Below, piece by piece: positions 54,900 to 64,000 of a stretch of DNA of 64,000 nt; position 1 is the stretch's first letter, and every line of letters starts with the position of its first letter. Origin of the DNA: Haliscomenobacter sp. (GTDB lineage Bacteria > Bacteroidota > Bacteroidia > Chitinophagales > Saprospiraceae); assembly GCA_016713275.1 (NCBI GenBank), contig JADJPL010000012.1:1-64000 (forward strand), read 5' to 3'. The position numbers and the translations under genes are program-made. The notes beneath the pieces are model-generated. The model was not told where the DNA came from and ran no database searches. It saw nothing but the letters and a program-made list of their open reading frames with translations.

Positions 54900-56432
54900 A
54901 TGAAAGGGAAAATATTTATTGCCATAACCTGGCTGATTGTTTTTACCCTCAGTTCATGCACCGATTTCAATGAACTGAATACTGATCCCAATGCCCCAAC
55001 TTCCGTGACTCCCGACTTGCTGGCCACCCAGCTGATGAAGGACGCCTACCGGTTTTGGAATGTAAACCCCACCGACTTCGGATCAGGCAACCTGTGGGCA
55101 AAGCATACCGTGCTGCTGGAAACCAACCCTAATCCGTATCAGTATTATTACTCGTATTATCCTTATGGCAGCTTCGGCGCTTTGCAGAAGCTGACCAATC
55201 TCCAATTGATGGAGGAGGCTGCTAAAGGTAACCCAACCGAATCTTCCTTCAAAGGGCTGGCGCTTTTCTTCAAAGCAACCGGAGGGTTTGGGATGACTGT
55301 AGAGATGGGGGACATTCCGTATTCTGAAGCGGGCAAAGCCGTGGATGGGATTACGCAACCGAAATACGACAAGCAAGCCGATGTGTTCAAACAAGTTCTG
55401 GACGACCTGAAACTAGCCGAAGCCAATTTCGCTAAAGGCGCCAAATTTGGCGGCGACATCATGTACGGCGGGGACCCGGTCAAGTGGCGCCGACTCTGCA
55501 ATGCCTGGCAACTAAAGGTGTTGAACACGATGAGCAAAAAAATCACAGCGGAACAGAAAGCCCGGTTTGCGGAAATCGTTGCTGCAGGCAACCTCCTGAC
55601 CGAAGCGGACAATTTCCAGCTGGTTTACACCGAGAACACCAATGCCAGCCATCCCTTTTTCAATGGCGAAAGCCGGAGGATCAACACCGCAGTTTCCGAT
55701 TTGGTTGTCAATGCTCTCAAGTTGACTAACGACCGCCGCCTGTTCTATTTCGCAGAACCAGCTGCCGAGAAAATTACCGGCGGTCTCAAGGACAACGATT
55801 TTGCCGCTTATGTGGGTGCGCCGACCGAATTGTCTGCCGATCAGCTCGCCCTCAACCGGGCTGCCGGCAAGTATTCGCTGGTGAACAAGCGCTACGTGGC
55901 CTTGCGCTCCGGCGACCCTATGCTCTATTTTACCTATTCGGAGCAATGCTTTATCATCGCCGAGGCGATCGAAGAAGGATGGTTGCCAGGCTCTGCCCAA
56001 ACCTACTACGAGAACGGGGTTAAAGCCATCCTGAAATACTATATGGGGTTACCTTCCGCAACGGCGGCAAACCTGCATAGCATGCCGATCACGCAAAGCT
56101 ACATCGACGGGTATTTTACCGGAGAAGCTGCGTATAAAACCGGCGGCACAAAAGCCGACCGCATCAAGCAGATTATCACCCAGCGCTGGCTGCTGGACTT
56201 CTTCCAGGGAAATGGCTTGTTCAGCTACCGGACTTTCCTCCGCACCGGCTATCCGGAATTTCCCCTTAACCCAGCGACCAGCCTGAACCCGGATGACCCC
56301 AAAGTCTACCCCAAACGCTGGAAGTACCCGCCCAATGAACTGACTACCAACGCCGATAATTACAACAAAGCGGTGCAGGAACAGTACGATGGGTATGATG
56401 GGATCAACAAAACGCCCTGGTGGCTGCAATAG
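54900..56432 (+). CDS. susD: SusD/RagB-type surface glycan-binding lipoprotein
   Basis: 510 residues. Lipoprotein signal with FTLSSC lipobox and the SusD-like_2 start CTDFNELNTDPNAPTSVTPDLLATQLM. Helical TPR-like body (GLALFFKATGGFGMTVEMGDIPYSEA, VFKQVLDDLKLAEANF) and the usual C-terminal part (ITQRWLLDFFQGNGLFSYRTFLRTGYPE). Forms the lid of the SusC channel at the cell surface. Confidence 0.95.
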   Translation: MKGKIFIAITWLIVFTLSSCTDFNELNTDPNAPTSVTPDLLATQLMKDAYRFWNVNPTDFGSGNLWAKHTVLLETNPNPYQYYYSYYPYGSFGALQKLTNLQLMEEAAKGNPTESSFKGLALFFKATGGFGMTVEMGDIPYSEAGKAVDGITQPKYDKQADVFKQVLDDLKLAEANFAKGAKFGGDIMYGGDPVKWRRLCNAWQLKVLNTMSKKITAEQKARFAEIVAAGNLLTEADNFQLVYTENTNASHPFFNGESRRINTAVSDLVVNALKLTNDRRLFYFAEPAAEKITGGLKDNDFAAYVGAPTELSADQLALNRAAGKYSLVNKRYVALRSGDPMLYFTYSEQCFIIAEAIEEGWLPGSAQTYYENGVKAILKYYMGLPSATAANLHSMPITQSYIDGYFTGEAAYKTGGTKADRIKQIITQRWLLDFFQGNGLFSYRTFLRTGYPEFPLNPATSLNPDDPKVYPKRWKYPPNELTTNADNYNKAVQEQYDGYDGINKTPWWLQ

Positions 56433-56439
56433 AAAGGGG

Positions 56440-56570
56440 AGGTTAGTGGTTAGTGGTTGGTAGTTGGTAGTTGGTGGTTGGTGGTTGGTAGTTGGTAGTT
56501 GGTAGTTGGTGGTTGGTGCCTTCAGTCACTAACCACTAACCACTAACCACTAACCACTAACCACCAATCC
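56440..56570. repeat. Heptanucleotide array in inverted halves (giant hairpin)
   Basis: About 11 copies of GGTTRGT are followed, after the short spacer GCCTTCAG, by about six copies of the reverse complement ACTAACC. The transcript could fold into a stem of some 40 pairs between susD and the GH16 gene. Confidence 0.88.
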
Positions 56571-56622
56571 CCAGCGGCTAACGTCTAAAAAAAGTTATTT
56601 TTATCCTGCAAAACGAAATGGC

Positions 56623-57420
56623 ATGTGGACTAAAATACGGATCGCCGGATATTTTCTTCTTGCCGGCCTCCAACTGGCTGCCCAGTCGCCTAAATGGGAA
56701 CTGGTTTGGTCGGACAAGTTCAACTACAAGGGCTTGCCGGATAGCGCCAAATGGAACTACGACACCCGGGGAAATACTTACGGATGGGGAAACAACGAAA
56801 AGCAATGGTATACCGAAGCGAATCCACGTAACGCCTACGTCGATAAGGGAACCTTGAAGATTACCGCCAGGAATGAGGAGACTTCCGGGAAAGCCTATTC
56901 CTCCGCCCGGCTGACCACCAAAAACAAAGGCGACTGGAAATATTGCAAAGTGTCGGTGCGGGCTAAATTGCCGGAAGGCCGCGGCACCTGGCCTGCGATC
57001 TGGATGATGCCTACGCAAAGTCCCTATGGGCAATGGCCCAATGGAGGCGAAATCGATATTATGGAACATGTAGGTTTTGATCCGGACACGGTGTTGTCGA
57101 CGGTCCATACCGGACGCTATAACCACATGAAAGGAACCCAGGTAGGCAAAAGGCGGTACCTTCCCACGGCGACCTCCCGGTTTCACGTGTATACTCTGGA
57201 ATGGGAAGCAGAGGAATTGCGGTCTTACGTCGACGGAGACCTCTATTTCACCTTCAAAAACGAGCACACGGATTCTGGCGCCTGGCCGTTTGACCAGCCG
57301 TTTCATCTGATCCTTAATTTGGCTATTGGAGGAGGATTGGGAGGACAAAAAGGGATAGACGATACCCTCTTTCCGCATGTCTTTGAAATTGATTATGTGA
57401 AGGTCTACCAGCAAAAATAG
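56623..57420 (+). CDS. Glycoside hydrolase family 16 endo-beta-glucanase (laminarinase-like)
   Basis: 265 residues with a Sec signal (IAGYFLLAGLQLAAQ). The GH16 active site NGGEIDIMEHVG (E-x-D-x-x-E near residues 143-148) has the extra methionine typical of laminarinases and beta-agarase relatives. Other hallmarks are WELVWSDKF at the start, GRGTWPAIWMMPTQ, FHVYTLEWEAEELRSYVDG and the final FEIDYVKVYQ. Cleaves beta-1,3 (or mixed) glucans outside the cell, feeding SusCD and the GH3 enzyme. Confidence 0.93.
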   Translation: MWTKIRIAGYFLLAGLQLAAQSPKWELVWSDKFNYKGLPDSAKWNYDTRGNTYGWGNNEKQWYTEANPRNAYVDKGTLKITARNEETSGKAYSSARLTTKNKGDWKYCKVSVRAKLPEGRGTWPAIWMMPTQSPYGQWPNGGEIDIMEHVGFDPDTVLSTVHTGRYNHMKGTQVGKRRYLPTATSRFHVYTLEWEAEELRSYVDGDLYFTFKNEHTDSGAWPFDQPFHLILNLAIGGGLGGQKGIDDTLFPHVFEIDYVKVYQQK

Positions 57421-57442
57421 GGCAGCCAGACGCCTTTTTTGA

Positions 57443-59080
57443 ATGAAAACGACGCGATTGAAAAACCCGGGAAGCTTTTGGGGGCGTTGTGGGGCATGGG
57501 TTGCGCTGTTGCTGGCCATGGCTCAGGGTGGAACGCTCTCCGCTCAGACCCCCTGGGATGATCCAGGGAAAAGCTTTTGGCCGAAGGAGGTGGAGCGTAT
57601 CGTCATCCCTTCTTCCAGAGGGCATTCCCCCCAAAACGCGATGTTCTTCCAGGCTCCAGGAACTAACCCCCGGCCGCTTATTGTCAGCCTGCATAGCTGG
57701 AGCGGGAATTTTGAGCAGTTTGATCCCTTGATCCATGAAGTGATCCAAAAGGGATATCACTACATGCATCCTGACTTCCGCGGGCCCAATACCCGCCCGG
57801 AGGCCTGCGGAAGCCCCATGGTGGTGGAGGATATAGAAGATGCCATTGCATACGCTGTTTCAAAGGGAAACGTCGATACGTCAGAAATCCATATCATCGG
57901 GGTCTCCGGAGGAGGTTACGCGACCTTGTTGTGCTATACCAGGATACAGCGGCCGGTTAAGAGCTTTTCGGCATGGGTCCCTATTTCAAATGTTAAGGAT
58001 TGGTTCTGGGAAACCAAGAGCCGGAATTTGCCTTATGCCGCGCACATTCTCCAGGTTACCGGGCCGGGGGCAACCCTGAATGCCGCTGAAGCCGAAAGGA
58101 GATCCCCGATTTTTGACCCCTTACCCCCGAAAATGCCCCGGAAAGGGAGCTTGTTTTTGTATGCCGGTATTCACGACGGGTATACCGGATCGGTTCCCGT
58201 TACCCAGAGTATCCACATGTTCAACCGGTTGGTCTGGCATTGGGATGGGCGGAAATCCAAATACGCCGTGCCGGAAGAAGACATGGTTGAGTTATTGTCC
58301 AAGCGCTGTTTCCCTTCTGCTGATTTCGGATTCATCGGCAGCCGGAAGCGGCATTACTTTCGCCAATATCGCAATATTTTCCTTACGCTGTTTGAAGGCG
58401 GCCATGAGCAGCTCGAATCTGTAGCGCTGGACCTGGTTCCCATCGGCGGCCCCCGGCAACGGCTGGAGGGGTCGGTGCTCGTCATCGGGGCTTCCAACGA
58501 AACGGCAGCCGATAGCTGGACGAATATCCTCAAGCGCCGCCTCACCTACGGAAACCTGGTCCGTTACGCCGTTTCCGGCAATACCATCGGATATGACAAT
58601 CTGGACAACCCCAAACTAAACACCTTGAGAAATGCCGACTCGCTGATTCAGTTTGCTAGCCGGCAAAATGCAGAAAAACCTTTCGATATGATTTTGATCG
58701 CCCTGGGAACCAATGATTGCAAGGCGGTTTTCCGCGGAGATACCCAAACTATGGAACGCCATTTCCTGGAGCTGATCCGCCGCTTGCGCGCCTCGTCTTT
58801 GGTTGATCCCGGCAAAACGAGGTTCCTGTACATGAGCCCTCCGCCGATGGAAGAGGCCTTTGCCGAAGCCAAATACCAGGGAGGCGAGGCTTGCGTCCGG
58901 GAATGGAAAGGGATTTTGGAACGTCTGGCTCAGCAACAGGGATGCCTGTTTTTTGATACGCACCGGTTGTTGAACCCATCCAATGGAAGGATCACGTATG
59001 ATGGGGTGCACCTGACAGCGCGATCCCAAACAGCTATTGCAGACGGAATCGAACAGCTACTGAGAAACCCCGGAAATTAA
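57443..59080 (+). CDS. Secreted alpha/beta-hydrolase fused to an SGNH/GDSL esterase
   Basis: 545 residues with a Sec signal. Residues about 60-320 are an alpha/beta hydrolase of prolyl-oligopeptidase type with nucleophile elbow GVSGGG (Ser near 154). Residues about 345-540 are an SGNH hydrolase: block I is VLVIGASNETAADSW (GDS changed to GAS, with S retained), block III ALGTNDCK and block V YDGVHLT with the Asp/His pair. Both catalytic serines appear present. Such fusions deacylate glycans; in this locus a glycan deacetylase is likely, substrate unknown. Starts 22 bases after the GH16 gene. Confidence 0.8.
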   Translation: MKTTRLKNPGSFWGRCGAWVALLLAMAQGGTLSAQTPWDDPGKSFWPKEVERIVIPSSRGHSPQNAMFFQAPGTNPRPLIVSLHSWSGNFEQFDPLIHEVIQKGYHYMHPDFRGPNTRPEACGSPMVVEDIEDAIAYAVSKGNVDTSEIHIIGVSGGGYATLLCYTRIQRPVKSFSAWVPISNVKDWFWETKSRNLPYAAHILQVTGPGATLNAAEAERRSPIFDPLPPKMPRKGSLFLYAGIHDGYTGSVPVTQSIHMFNRLVWHWDGRKSKYAVPEEDMVELLSKRCFPSADFGFIGSRKRHYFRQYRNIFLTLFEGGHEQLESVALDLVPIGGPRQRLEGSVLVIGASNETAADSWTNILKRRLTYGNLVRYAVSGNTIGYDNLDNPKLNTLRNADSLIQFASRQNAEKPFDMILIALGTNDCKAVFRGDTQTMERHFLELIRRLRASSLVDPGKTRFLYMSPPPMEEAFAEAKYQGGEACVREWKGILERLAQQQGCLFFDTHRLLNPSNGRITYDGVHLTARSQTAIADGIEQLLRNPGN

Positions 59081-59144
59081 TGAACGTGATGTGCTCCGGT
59101 TGCCATGGCCCAATGCGTGAAAAACCGGAATAAACGCTGCCGTA

Positions 59145-60933
59145 ATGAAGGTTAAACTGTGTTTTTTCGTTCTGTGGATGGTTTCTTTGCCTTTGGCGCG
59201 CGGTTTCGCGCAGGATACCCCTTCGTGGTTTCGTCCGGGTATGGCCCCGGCGGATACCAACGTGGTTCTGCCTCCCGCATGGGCCTTTGGAATGGTGTAC
59301 GGCGCGTACACCAATCAGGAACAGACCGTTGGGTTGATCAAGGACATCCTGGCCCATGATTATCCCATCGATGCGTTCTGGATCGACTCCTGGATTTGGG
59401 ACTGGAAAAACCAGGGCGTGGGACCTAAAAAGTATCTGGATTTCGTGGCCGATACGGCGTCTTATCCCGATATGCAGGGCATGTGGGATTTCATGAAGCG
59501 CAACAACATCAAATCCGGCATGTGGGTTTGGGATTGTATTTTCCAGGCCGGCAACGAGCCGGTGTATGAGGAATTTAAATCCAAGGGGTTGTTTTCCAAT
59601 GAATACGTGGAAACCAACAGCTGGCACAACGGGAGCCGGACCACCATCATCGGCGACGGCAGTAATCCGGCGAAAGGTACCTGGTGTGGAAATATCGATT
59701 TCCACAACCCCAAAGCAGTGGCTCTTTTTAAGGAAAAAATGAAACCTTTTTTCGATAAAGGCCTGGATTTTATCAAACTGGACCGGACCGACGCCATCCA
59801 CGTGTGCAGGGCCATGTTCGAAATGACCCAGGAACTGGGCCTGGAAACCGAGGGCAGGGGATTTATGTTCTCCCACAGCGCCGGAAGGGAATCCGAAGAA
59901 TACAAACGGTACCCCGGGAAATGGACCGACGATACCCGGTCCGACTGGTCTGCGACTACCCATACCCGGACGTTTTCCCCCTGGCTGCCCTACGTGGGGT
60001 TTAAGGAAAATATAGCCAAGTATACCGATTTGAGCAAAGGAACCCACCAAATTCCTTTCCTGGCGAACGACATGGGCGGCTTCGCCGTCAGCGAAGACGG
60101 GCATGTCGACGAGGAACTGTTCATCCGGTGGCTCCAGTTTGCTTGTTTTGTCCCTCTGACGACCCCGTTTGCCCAACCGGAGAATCCTACCCGCAATATT
60201 CCCTTTTTGGTTTCGGATCGGGCAGACCGGGTTTTCCGAGACTACTCCCACCTGAAAATGAGGTTATTCCCATACCTGTACACCTATGCCCAACGTTCGC
60301 GCCTGGAAGGGGTAACCCCTATCCGTCCTATTCCCGGGCATTTGTATCAGTATCTGTTAGGGGAAGAACTCCTGGTAGCGCCGGTATACGGGCAGGGACA
60401 AACTACGCGAACGGTGTTCCTGCCCGGTGGCGCGCACTGGATGGATTACTGGACAGGGAAGGTGTATCCAGGAGAAGCGACCATTCAAGTCGATGCGCCT
60501 GTCGGGCGTATGCCGGTCTTTGTGCGCCAGGGCGCGATTATTCCTATGCGGAAGTACGCCCGCTCGATTGAAGCCGGCACAAACGACGTGCTGGAGTTGC
60601 ACGTTTATCCGGGCGCAAACGGACAGTTTGTTCTGGTCGAGGACGACGGCAGCAGCAACGATTACTTGAATGGGGTCTATGCAGCGACCCAAATCGCGCA
60701 ACAACTTGCTCCAAAAAGGATTTTCCCTGCGTACGGAGGCGGTCTATGGCCAGTACAAAGGAATGGAACCCAAACGCCGGTGGGAGGTGGTTATCCATGC
60801 CCATGCCACGCCAAAAGCCGTTTTCCTGGATGGAAAGCGGGCTTCTTTTTCCATGCAGGATGGACTCCTCCTGGTGAAACCGTTTTCAAGAACCAAACGC
60901 AAGTCCTGGACATTATCGGTGCAGTTTGAGTAG
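59145..60933 (+). CDS. Glycoside hydrolase family 31 enzyme (frameshifted near the 3' end)
   Basis: About 596 residues after repair. Sec signal (LWMVSLPLARGFAQ). GH31 catalytic region: WAFGMVYGAYTNQEQTV, YPIDAFWIDSWIWDWKN, FIKLDRTDAIHVCRAMFEMT (Asp nucleophile) and FLANDMGGFAVSEDGHVDEELFIRW. The C-terminal beta domains follow (PIPGHLYQYLLGEELLVAPV, DAPVGRMPVFVRQGAIIPM). A shift near 60700 moves the end into the frame with AVYGQYKGMEPKRRWEVVIHAHATP, ending WTLSVQFE. GH31 acts on alpha-glucosides or alpha-xylosides; which one is not evident. Lies 64 bases after the esterase. Confidence 0.85.
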
Positions 60934-60997
60934 GAGGATATCCCTGAGGACGGATTGGTCAAAGAATTTAATTTCGTAAAGGAATTCCGGATAGCAC

Positions 60998-61083
60998 ACT
61001 ACTGGACATTTTGGGAACGAGACCTTTCGGGTTGGCGAAACCTGGAAGGTCTGGGCGCTATGAAAACGAGAATGTCCAGTAGT
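60998..61083. mobile_element. 86-bp foldback element (MITE-like)
   Basis: Terminal 13-base perfect inverted repeats ACTACTGGACATT/AATGTCCAGTAGT enclose an inner stem (GACCTT ... AAGGTC). No coding capacity. It follows the GH31 gene by 64 bases. Confidence 0.5.
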
Positions 61084-61136
61084 ATGTACAATCAGCAACT
61101 ACTATGGGTAGCCGAACCAGGTGATTTTGAAATAAT

Positions 61137-61298
61137 AGACTTGTTGCGACGGAATCATCGCGGGTTTAAAATGGCTCTTTTTCGCCCACACTATGCCTTT
61201 TTTCGGTCACTTAGCTCGGCTATGCTCCCTCAAAAAGCCTTCGTGTGGACGAAAAATAGCTCATTTTTACCACCACGCTGACCCGTCGCAACAAGTCT
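61137..61298. mobile_element. 162-bp foldback element (MITE-like)
   Basis: Terminal 16-base perfect inverted repeats AGACTTGTTGCGACGG/CCGTCGCAACAAGTCT, with a nested inverted repeat TTTTTCGCCCACAC against GTGTGGACGAAAAA (one mismatch). No coding capacity. Lies exactly where GC-rich backbone gives way to AT-rich DNA. No target-site duplication is evident. Confidence 0.55.
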
Positions 61299-61389
61299 AA
61301 TGATTGGAGCTTCATCAAAAGATATACGATTGACGGAAAATTTTGAATTAATTGACTGATACAATTACAATAAATTTAAAACAAATGAT

Positions 61390-64000
61390 ATGAAATTAGT
61401 AAAGACAGCAGTTTTCATATTGATCAGCCTAAATGGTTTTTCGCAATCAATTCCCTTGCCCAAAGAAAGTAAATTAAAATTTGGCGATGACCCGGAATGG
61501 GCAAGCCCGGCGTTCAACGATAGGGAATGGCAAACCCAGATATTTCCCAATAGTTTTAATGACGTTAAAAACGACTCCTCTTTTTGTTGGTATAGAATCA
61601 AATTGACAATCCCATCAACGCTGAAAACCAATAACGGAAAGGGATTAAAGCTAAGGCTTGGTAAAATCGATGATGTTGATCAAACCTATTTTAATGGGAA
61701 ACTAATTGGAGAAACAGGTTCTTTGCCGCCGAACTATGTTACCCAATGTTCAGAACAAAGAGTCTATACCATACCCGAAAACATGGTACAATGGGACAAA
61801 GAAAATTTAATTGCCGTAAGGATTTATAATCTGATTGGCGGAATGGGTATGTGGGAAGGCCCTTACCGTATTGAACCGCTTGGCTGGATTGACGAAGTTT
61901 CGGTGAGCCATAGCTTCATGGAAACAGCAAAAAACAGTTTTACTGCAATAATTACATTTGCAAATAAAACAGACATTGCTTTTAGCGGAACAGTCAAATA
62001 CTGGATAGCCGACAAGGCAAATAAAAAAATTTTGTTTACCGATACAAAAAAGTGTACAACTACCGGCAAAAGCAGGCGCGGAAACAGCTGTGACCTTCTC
62101 AAATTTCAAATCTTCGACCGAAAATGTATTTAATGTCGGTTATCAGATTAATGATAACAACAGTACGCTCTTTACCCAAAAGGAACAGTTTTTCATTGCG
62201 GCCAATCATCTTGAAATTCCTGTTCTGAAAGAAGTAAAACCGTTAGTAAAAAATAAAATTCAAAATAATTACAACACGGTTGCTTTTCAAGATGAACGAT
62301 TCACTGGGTACTTAGGAACCAGGTTTGAAAAAAATCTTACGCAAAGGTTGTTAAAAGTTGATGAATTTGGCTTAATAGGTTCCTATTTAGATCGGCCAGG
62401 TATTCACCCTTGGGCTGGCGAGCATATAGGGAAGTATTTAGAGGCTGCCTGTAATGTATGGAAGCTTACTGGCGACCAGGATTTAAAAAAGCAAATGGAC
62501 AGGTTAATGTATCAACTGATCAATACTCAAAAGGAAGATGGCTATTTAGGTACGTACACTCCAGATCAATACTGGACCAGCTGGGATGTATGGAGCCACA
62601 AATATAACCTGCACGGATTACTGACCTATTATGCTGCTACGGGTTATATGCCCGCTTTAGAGTCATGTGTAAAAATAGGAAACCTGTTATGCAAAACATT
62701 TGGAAATAAGCCTGGCCAAATGGATATTATAACAGCGGGGACACATATGGGTATGGCTGCTACCAGTGTATTAGACGCAATGGTCGAATTATACAAATAC
62801 ACAGCGGACAAAAAGTATTTGGATTTTTGCTACTACATATTAGAAGCATGGGATCAGGATAACGGCCCAAAAGTAATCAGCTCGATCCTTGAAACGGGAA
62901 AAATTAATAAAGTAGGTAATAACAAATCGTATGAAATGCTCTCTAATTATGTTGGATTGATTAAGCTCTACCAAATAACCGGGGATAAAAAATTTCTGAA
63001 AGCTACCGAATTAGCCTGGCAGGATGTTGTGACTAATCAACTATACATTACAGGAACTTCCAGTTCTCATGAATATTTTCAGGAAGACAACTACTTACCT
63101 GCGGGCATTAAAGATAATATGGGGGAAGGATGTGTGACAACCACCTGGGTGCAGCTTAATCAAAATTTATTTGAAACTACTGGGGATATTAAATACCTGA
63201 ACGAATTGGAAAAAACAGTGTATAATCATTTGCTTGCTGCCGAAAATCCACAAACCGGTTGCGTGAGTTACTACACCCCATTGATAGGTAAAAAGCCTTA
63301 TACTTGCCATATAACCTGTTGCCAGTCCAGCGTGCCAAGAGGCATTGCCTTAGTGCCCAAATTCACTTTCGGAAACATGGAAAAAACCCCAACCGTTTTA
63401 TTTTATGAACCTGCTTTTTACAAAGATAAAGTAATTACCTCTGGCAAAAGCAGTATTGATGTTGCATTCAATTTAGAAGGAAACTTTCCTGAAAGTGGAA
63501 ACTTGGTTTTAACCGTTACGTGCTCAAAACCGGGCACTTTCCCAATATCATTAAGAGTGCCTTATTGGTGTAGCAATTACACCGCTCAAGTAGGAGATAG
63601 TATTTATAAGGGCAGCCCCAATCAATTTATAACCATCACAAGAAAGTGGAAATCCAGGGAGAACGTGACGATCCGTTTTGATATGCCAGCTACAACCATT
63701 CCCGGAGGGAAAAATTATCCCAACCTGTATGCTGTTCAACGTGGACCACAGGTGCTGGCATTTGATGAAAGTTTAAATTCGGTTAGTGCAAATAATCTAA
63801 TTTCAAATTCTAAAGAAGGTGTAGCAATTAGCCATCTTGCCTTGGCAACTGAATCTGGAATATTACCAGCTAATTGGATAGGTAAACAGGCCTATTCAGT
63901 GAAGCTGTTAAATAGTAATGAAAAAATTGTTTTGGTACCCTTTGCAGAAGCCAGCCAAACGGATGGTGAAATGAGAGTATGGTTACCCGTTCAAATAAAA
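61390..64000 (+). CDS. GH127-like (beta-L-arabinofuranosidase family) protein, 3' partial, frameshifted
   Basis: Signal peptide (AVFILISLNGFSQ), a galactose-binding-like domain of the GH2 N-terminal kind (WYRIKLTIPSTL, DDVDQTYFNGKLIGETG), then a shift in an A-run near 62046-62051. From there to the window end the frame is open: WSHKYNLHGLLTYYAATGY, EGCVTTTWVQLNQNLFETTGD, YTCHITCCQSSVPRG and SLRVPYW. The Cys-His/Cys-Cys set and the E-x-C match the zinc-thiolate centre of GH127/DUF1680. The gene is AT-rich unlike its neighbours, suggesting later addition to the locus. The C-terminus lies outside the window. Confidence 0.8.

Overview
The window looks like a chromosomal piece of a Bacteroidota bacterium, probably Saprospiraceae-like (inference). 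The signs are a type IX secretion C-terminal domain, a SusC/SusD pair with glycoside hydrolases, a Bacteroidota-style ECF sigma factor, Kdo/heptose lipid A genes and a tRNA without an encoded CCA. Most of the backbone is GC-rich. The stretches 1-3670, 7160-8870 and 61380-64000 are clearly AT-richer and look acquired.

Layout. 1-9980 is an accessory region. It holds a two-gene operon (winged-helix protein plus phospholipase-D-like protein), a REP/BIME-associated Y1 transposase with a mutated HUH motif, a MntA/HepT toxin-antitoxin pair, broken hsdR and NucS-like genes, a truncated IS4 transposase, a uracil-DNA-glycosylase-like gene and a large REP array. It ends at tRNA-Pro(CGG). 10-28 kb is housekeeping and envelope: lipoproteins, a GIN-domain protein, an acetyltransferase, a FemAB-like protein, an ECF sigma/anti-sigma pair, lysA, valS, a T9SS cargo protein, the heptose kinase, waaA, a UDP-xylose synthase-like gene and rfbB.

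28.2-43.5 kb is the most unusual region. Genes for a 2-oxoacid:ferredoxin oxidoreductase (korA, korB) run in one direction into a complete Rnf set (rnfB, C, D, G, E, A). Two large degenerate PFOR-like iron-sulfur proteins are interleaved on either side of rnfB. A tiny cysteine-rich membrane protein resembling the NqrM maturation factor closes the run. I infer a dedicated route from 2-oxoacid oxidation through tethered ferredoxin modules to the Rnf ion pump, perhaps under an FNR/CRP-type regulator.

43.5-46 kb carries a phosphonatase-like hydrolase and a zinc alcohol dehydrogenase. 46.2-64 kb is a polysaccharide utilisation locus: GH3, a membrane Y_Y_Y/LuxR regulator, SusC, SusD, GH16, an alpha/beta-hydrolase-SGNH fusion, GH31 and, beyond two foldback elements, an AT-rich GH127-like gene running off the end.

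Two window-wide features matter. First, arrays of an octanucleotide (GYAACYYC) repeatedly sit directly against start codons in sense orientation. Second, about fifteen otherwise good genes, including valS, rnfA and rnfE, carry one-base frameshifts, mostly in homopolymers. These are more likely uncorrected long-read indels than true mutations, so such genes are annotated as single genes with the break noted.
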